Shown: positions 62,828-64,000 of the stretch, in pieces
How the letters are laid out: each line of letters begins with the position of its first letter
Numbering within the stretch: position 1 is the stretch's first letter
From: Mycobacterium interjectum
GTDB lineage: Bacteria; Actinomycetota; Actinomycetes; Mycobacteriales; Mycobacteriaceae
Assembly (NCBI GenBank): GCA_002102225.1
Contig: LQPB01000029.1
Location: 1 to 64,000 of the forward strand
Reading direction: 5' to 3'
DNA length: 64,000 nt
The notes under the pieces: generated by a model
Seen by the model: only the letters and a program-made list of their open reading frames with translations
Told to the model about the DNA's origin: nothing
Database searches by the model: none
Program-made: the position numbers and the translations under genes

Positions 62828-64000
62828 CTACAGCATGCAGGACACGCAGCCCTCGACCTCGGTGCCCTCCAGCGCCATCTGCCGCAAGCGGATGTAGTAC
62901 AGCGTCTTGATCCCCTTGCGCCACGCGTAGATCTGCGCCTTGTTCACGTCGCGGGTGGTGGCGGTGTCCTTGAAGAACAGCGTCAGGCTCAACCCCTGGT
63001 CCACGTGCTGGGTGGCCGCGGCGTAGGTGTCGATGATCTTCTCGTAACCGATCTCGTAGGCGTCCTGGTAGTACTCCAGGTTGTCGTTGGTCATGTAGGG
63101 CGCCGGGTAGTAGACCCGCCCGATCTTGCCCTCCTTGCGGATCTCGACCTTCGACACGATGGGGTGGATCGAGCTGGTCGAGTGGTTGATGTAGGAGATT
63201 GACCCGGTCGGCGGCACCGCCTGCAGGTTCTGGTTGTAGATGCCGTTCGCCTGGACCGACTCCTTGAGCCGCTTCCAATCGTCCTGCGTCGGAATGCGAA
63301 TGCCCGCGTCCGCGAACAACTGTCGCACCTTGTCGGTCGCGGGCTCCCAGACCTGCTCGGTGTACTTGTCGAAGAACTCCCCCGAGGCGTACTTGGACTT
63401 CTCGAACCCCTTGAAGTGGCTGCCACGTTCGATCGCGATGCGGTTGGAGGCCCGCAGGGCGTGGTAGAGCACCGTGTAGAAGTAGATGTTGGTGAAGTCG
63501 ACGCCTTCTTCGGACCCGTAGAAGATGCCCTCCCGCGCCAGGTAGCCGTGCAGGTTCATCTGCCCCAGCCCGATCGCGTGGGAATCGTTGTTGCCCTGCT
63601 CGATTGAGGGCACCGACGTGATGTGGGTCTGGTCGCTCACCGCGGTCAGCGCGCGGATGGCCACCTCGATCGTCTGGGCGAAGTCCGGCGAATCCATCGT
63701 CTTGGCGATATTCAGCGAGCCGAGGTTGCACGAAATGTCCTTGCCCACTTTGGCATAGGACAGGTCCTCGTTGAACAGCGACGGCGTGGACACCTGCAGG
63801 ATCTCCGAGCACAGGTTCGAATGCGTGATCTTGCCGTCGATGGGATTGGCCCGGTTCACCGTGTCCTCGTACATGATGTACGGATAGCCGGACTCGAACT
63901 GCAGCTCCGCCAGCGTCTGGAAGAACTCCCGCGCCTTGATCTTGGTCTTGCGGATGCGCGCGTCGTCGACCATCTCGTAGTACTTCTCGGTCACCGAGAT
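62828..64000 (-). CDS. nrdE: Ribonucleotide reductase class Ib large subunit NrdE, N-terminus beyond window
   Basis: About 390 C-terminal residues are visible. NLCSEI holds the catalytic Asn-Cys-Glu set, SCNLGSLN the partner Cys region, and [10 protein letters not shown] the Tyr-Tyr pair of the radical path. The C-terminus GCVSCML is the redox-active CxxC tail reduced by NrdH. The gene continues past the right edge. It reduces ribonucleoside diphosphates together with NrdF2. The HD-domain-like gene follows 3 bp after its stop. Confidence 0.96.
   Translation of the reverse strand: MSVTEKYYEMVDDARIRKTKIKAREFFQTLAELQFESGYPYIMYEDTVNRANPIDGKITHSNLCSEILQVSTPSLFNEDLSYAKVGKDISCNLGSLNIAKTMDSPDFAQTIEVAIRALTAVSDQTHITSVPSIEQGNNDSHAIGLGQMNLHGYLAREGIFYGSEEGVDFTNIYFYTVLYHALRASNRIAIERGSHFKGFEKSKYASGEFFDKYTEQVWEPATDKVRQLFADAGIRIPTQDDWKRLKESVQANGIYNQNLQAVPPTGSISYINHSTSSIHPIVSKVEIRKEGKIGRVYYPAPYMTNDNLEYYQDAYEIGYEKIIDTYAAATQHVDQGLSLTLFFKDTATTRDVNKAQIYAWRKGIKTLYYIRLRQMALEGTEVEGCVSCML

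Overview
The window looks like the chromosome of a slow-growing, pigmented (probably photochromogenic) Mycobacterium. The GC content is very high. A PE_PGRS gene sits at the left edge. Long stretches match, in order and orientation, my recollection of the M. tuberculosis Rv3015c-Rv3051c block (lpqA, mnmA, iscS, etfAB, the Rv3030-Rv3032 glucan genes, Rv3033-Rv3038c, echA17, serB2, ctaD, fecB, adhC, nrdF2, nrdE). I could run no searches, so orthology statements come from motifs, length and gene order. An assignment to a M. kansasii/M. marinum-like pigmented species is inference.

Layout. (1) 1-14.2 kb is conserved backbone: PE_PGRS, a MetE-like protein, LpqA, an iscS-mnmA operon with two acyltransferases upstream, etfB-etfA with a strong terminator, and a glucan/methylglucose-lipopolysaccharide operon. 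(2) 14.2-20.6 kb is an accessory island with visibly lower GC: TetR regulator, Asp-nucleophile hydrolase, GMC oxidoreductase, flavin oxidoreductase, SRPBCC protein and a truncated CGNR protein. A repeated operator (ATCTGA-N12-TCAGAT) occurs on both sides of its main operon. (3) 20.6-40.4 kb is a 20-kb carotenoid/light island inserted into the backbone. It holds a catalase-like gene divergent from crtE-crtI-crtB-crtYc-crtYd-methyltransferase-crtU-Rieske-DUF2784, two MarR paralogues, a glycosyltransferase, type 2 IPP isomerase, two TspO paralogues, a SOUL heme protein, two MmpL transporters and a photolyase. (4) 40.4-54.8 kb is backbone again (Rv3033-Rv3046c equivalents). (5) 54.8-64 kb carries nrdF2 and nrdE with two small TetR-controlled modules, a universal stress protein, a Baeyer-Villiger monooxygenase and its TetR between them.

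How the genes work together. In the carotenoid island, IPP isomerase and CrtE supply GGPP. CrtB and CrtI make lycopene, CrtYc/Yd cyclise it to beta-carotene, and CrtU makes the aromatic rings of isorenieratene. The methyltransferase, Rieske protein and glycosyltransferase suggest further decoration, and the MmpL proteins suggest export or placement of a product in the envelope. The photolyase, SOUL and TspO proteins fit light and porphyrin stress. Three divergent promoters in the island share an AT-rich GTTAA/TTAAC dyad, which I propose is the MarR operator linking all parts in one regulon, as CrtR does in Corynebacterium. Other regulatory sites seen include tandem NrdR boxes before nrdF2, perfect palindromes at two TetR-linked promoters, and an RBS-sequestering hairpin before a DUF4190 gene.
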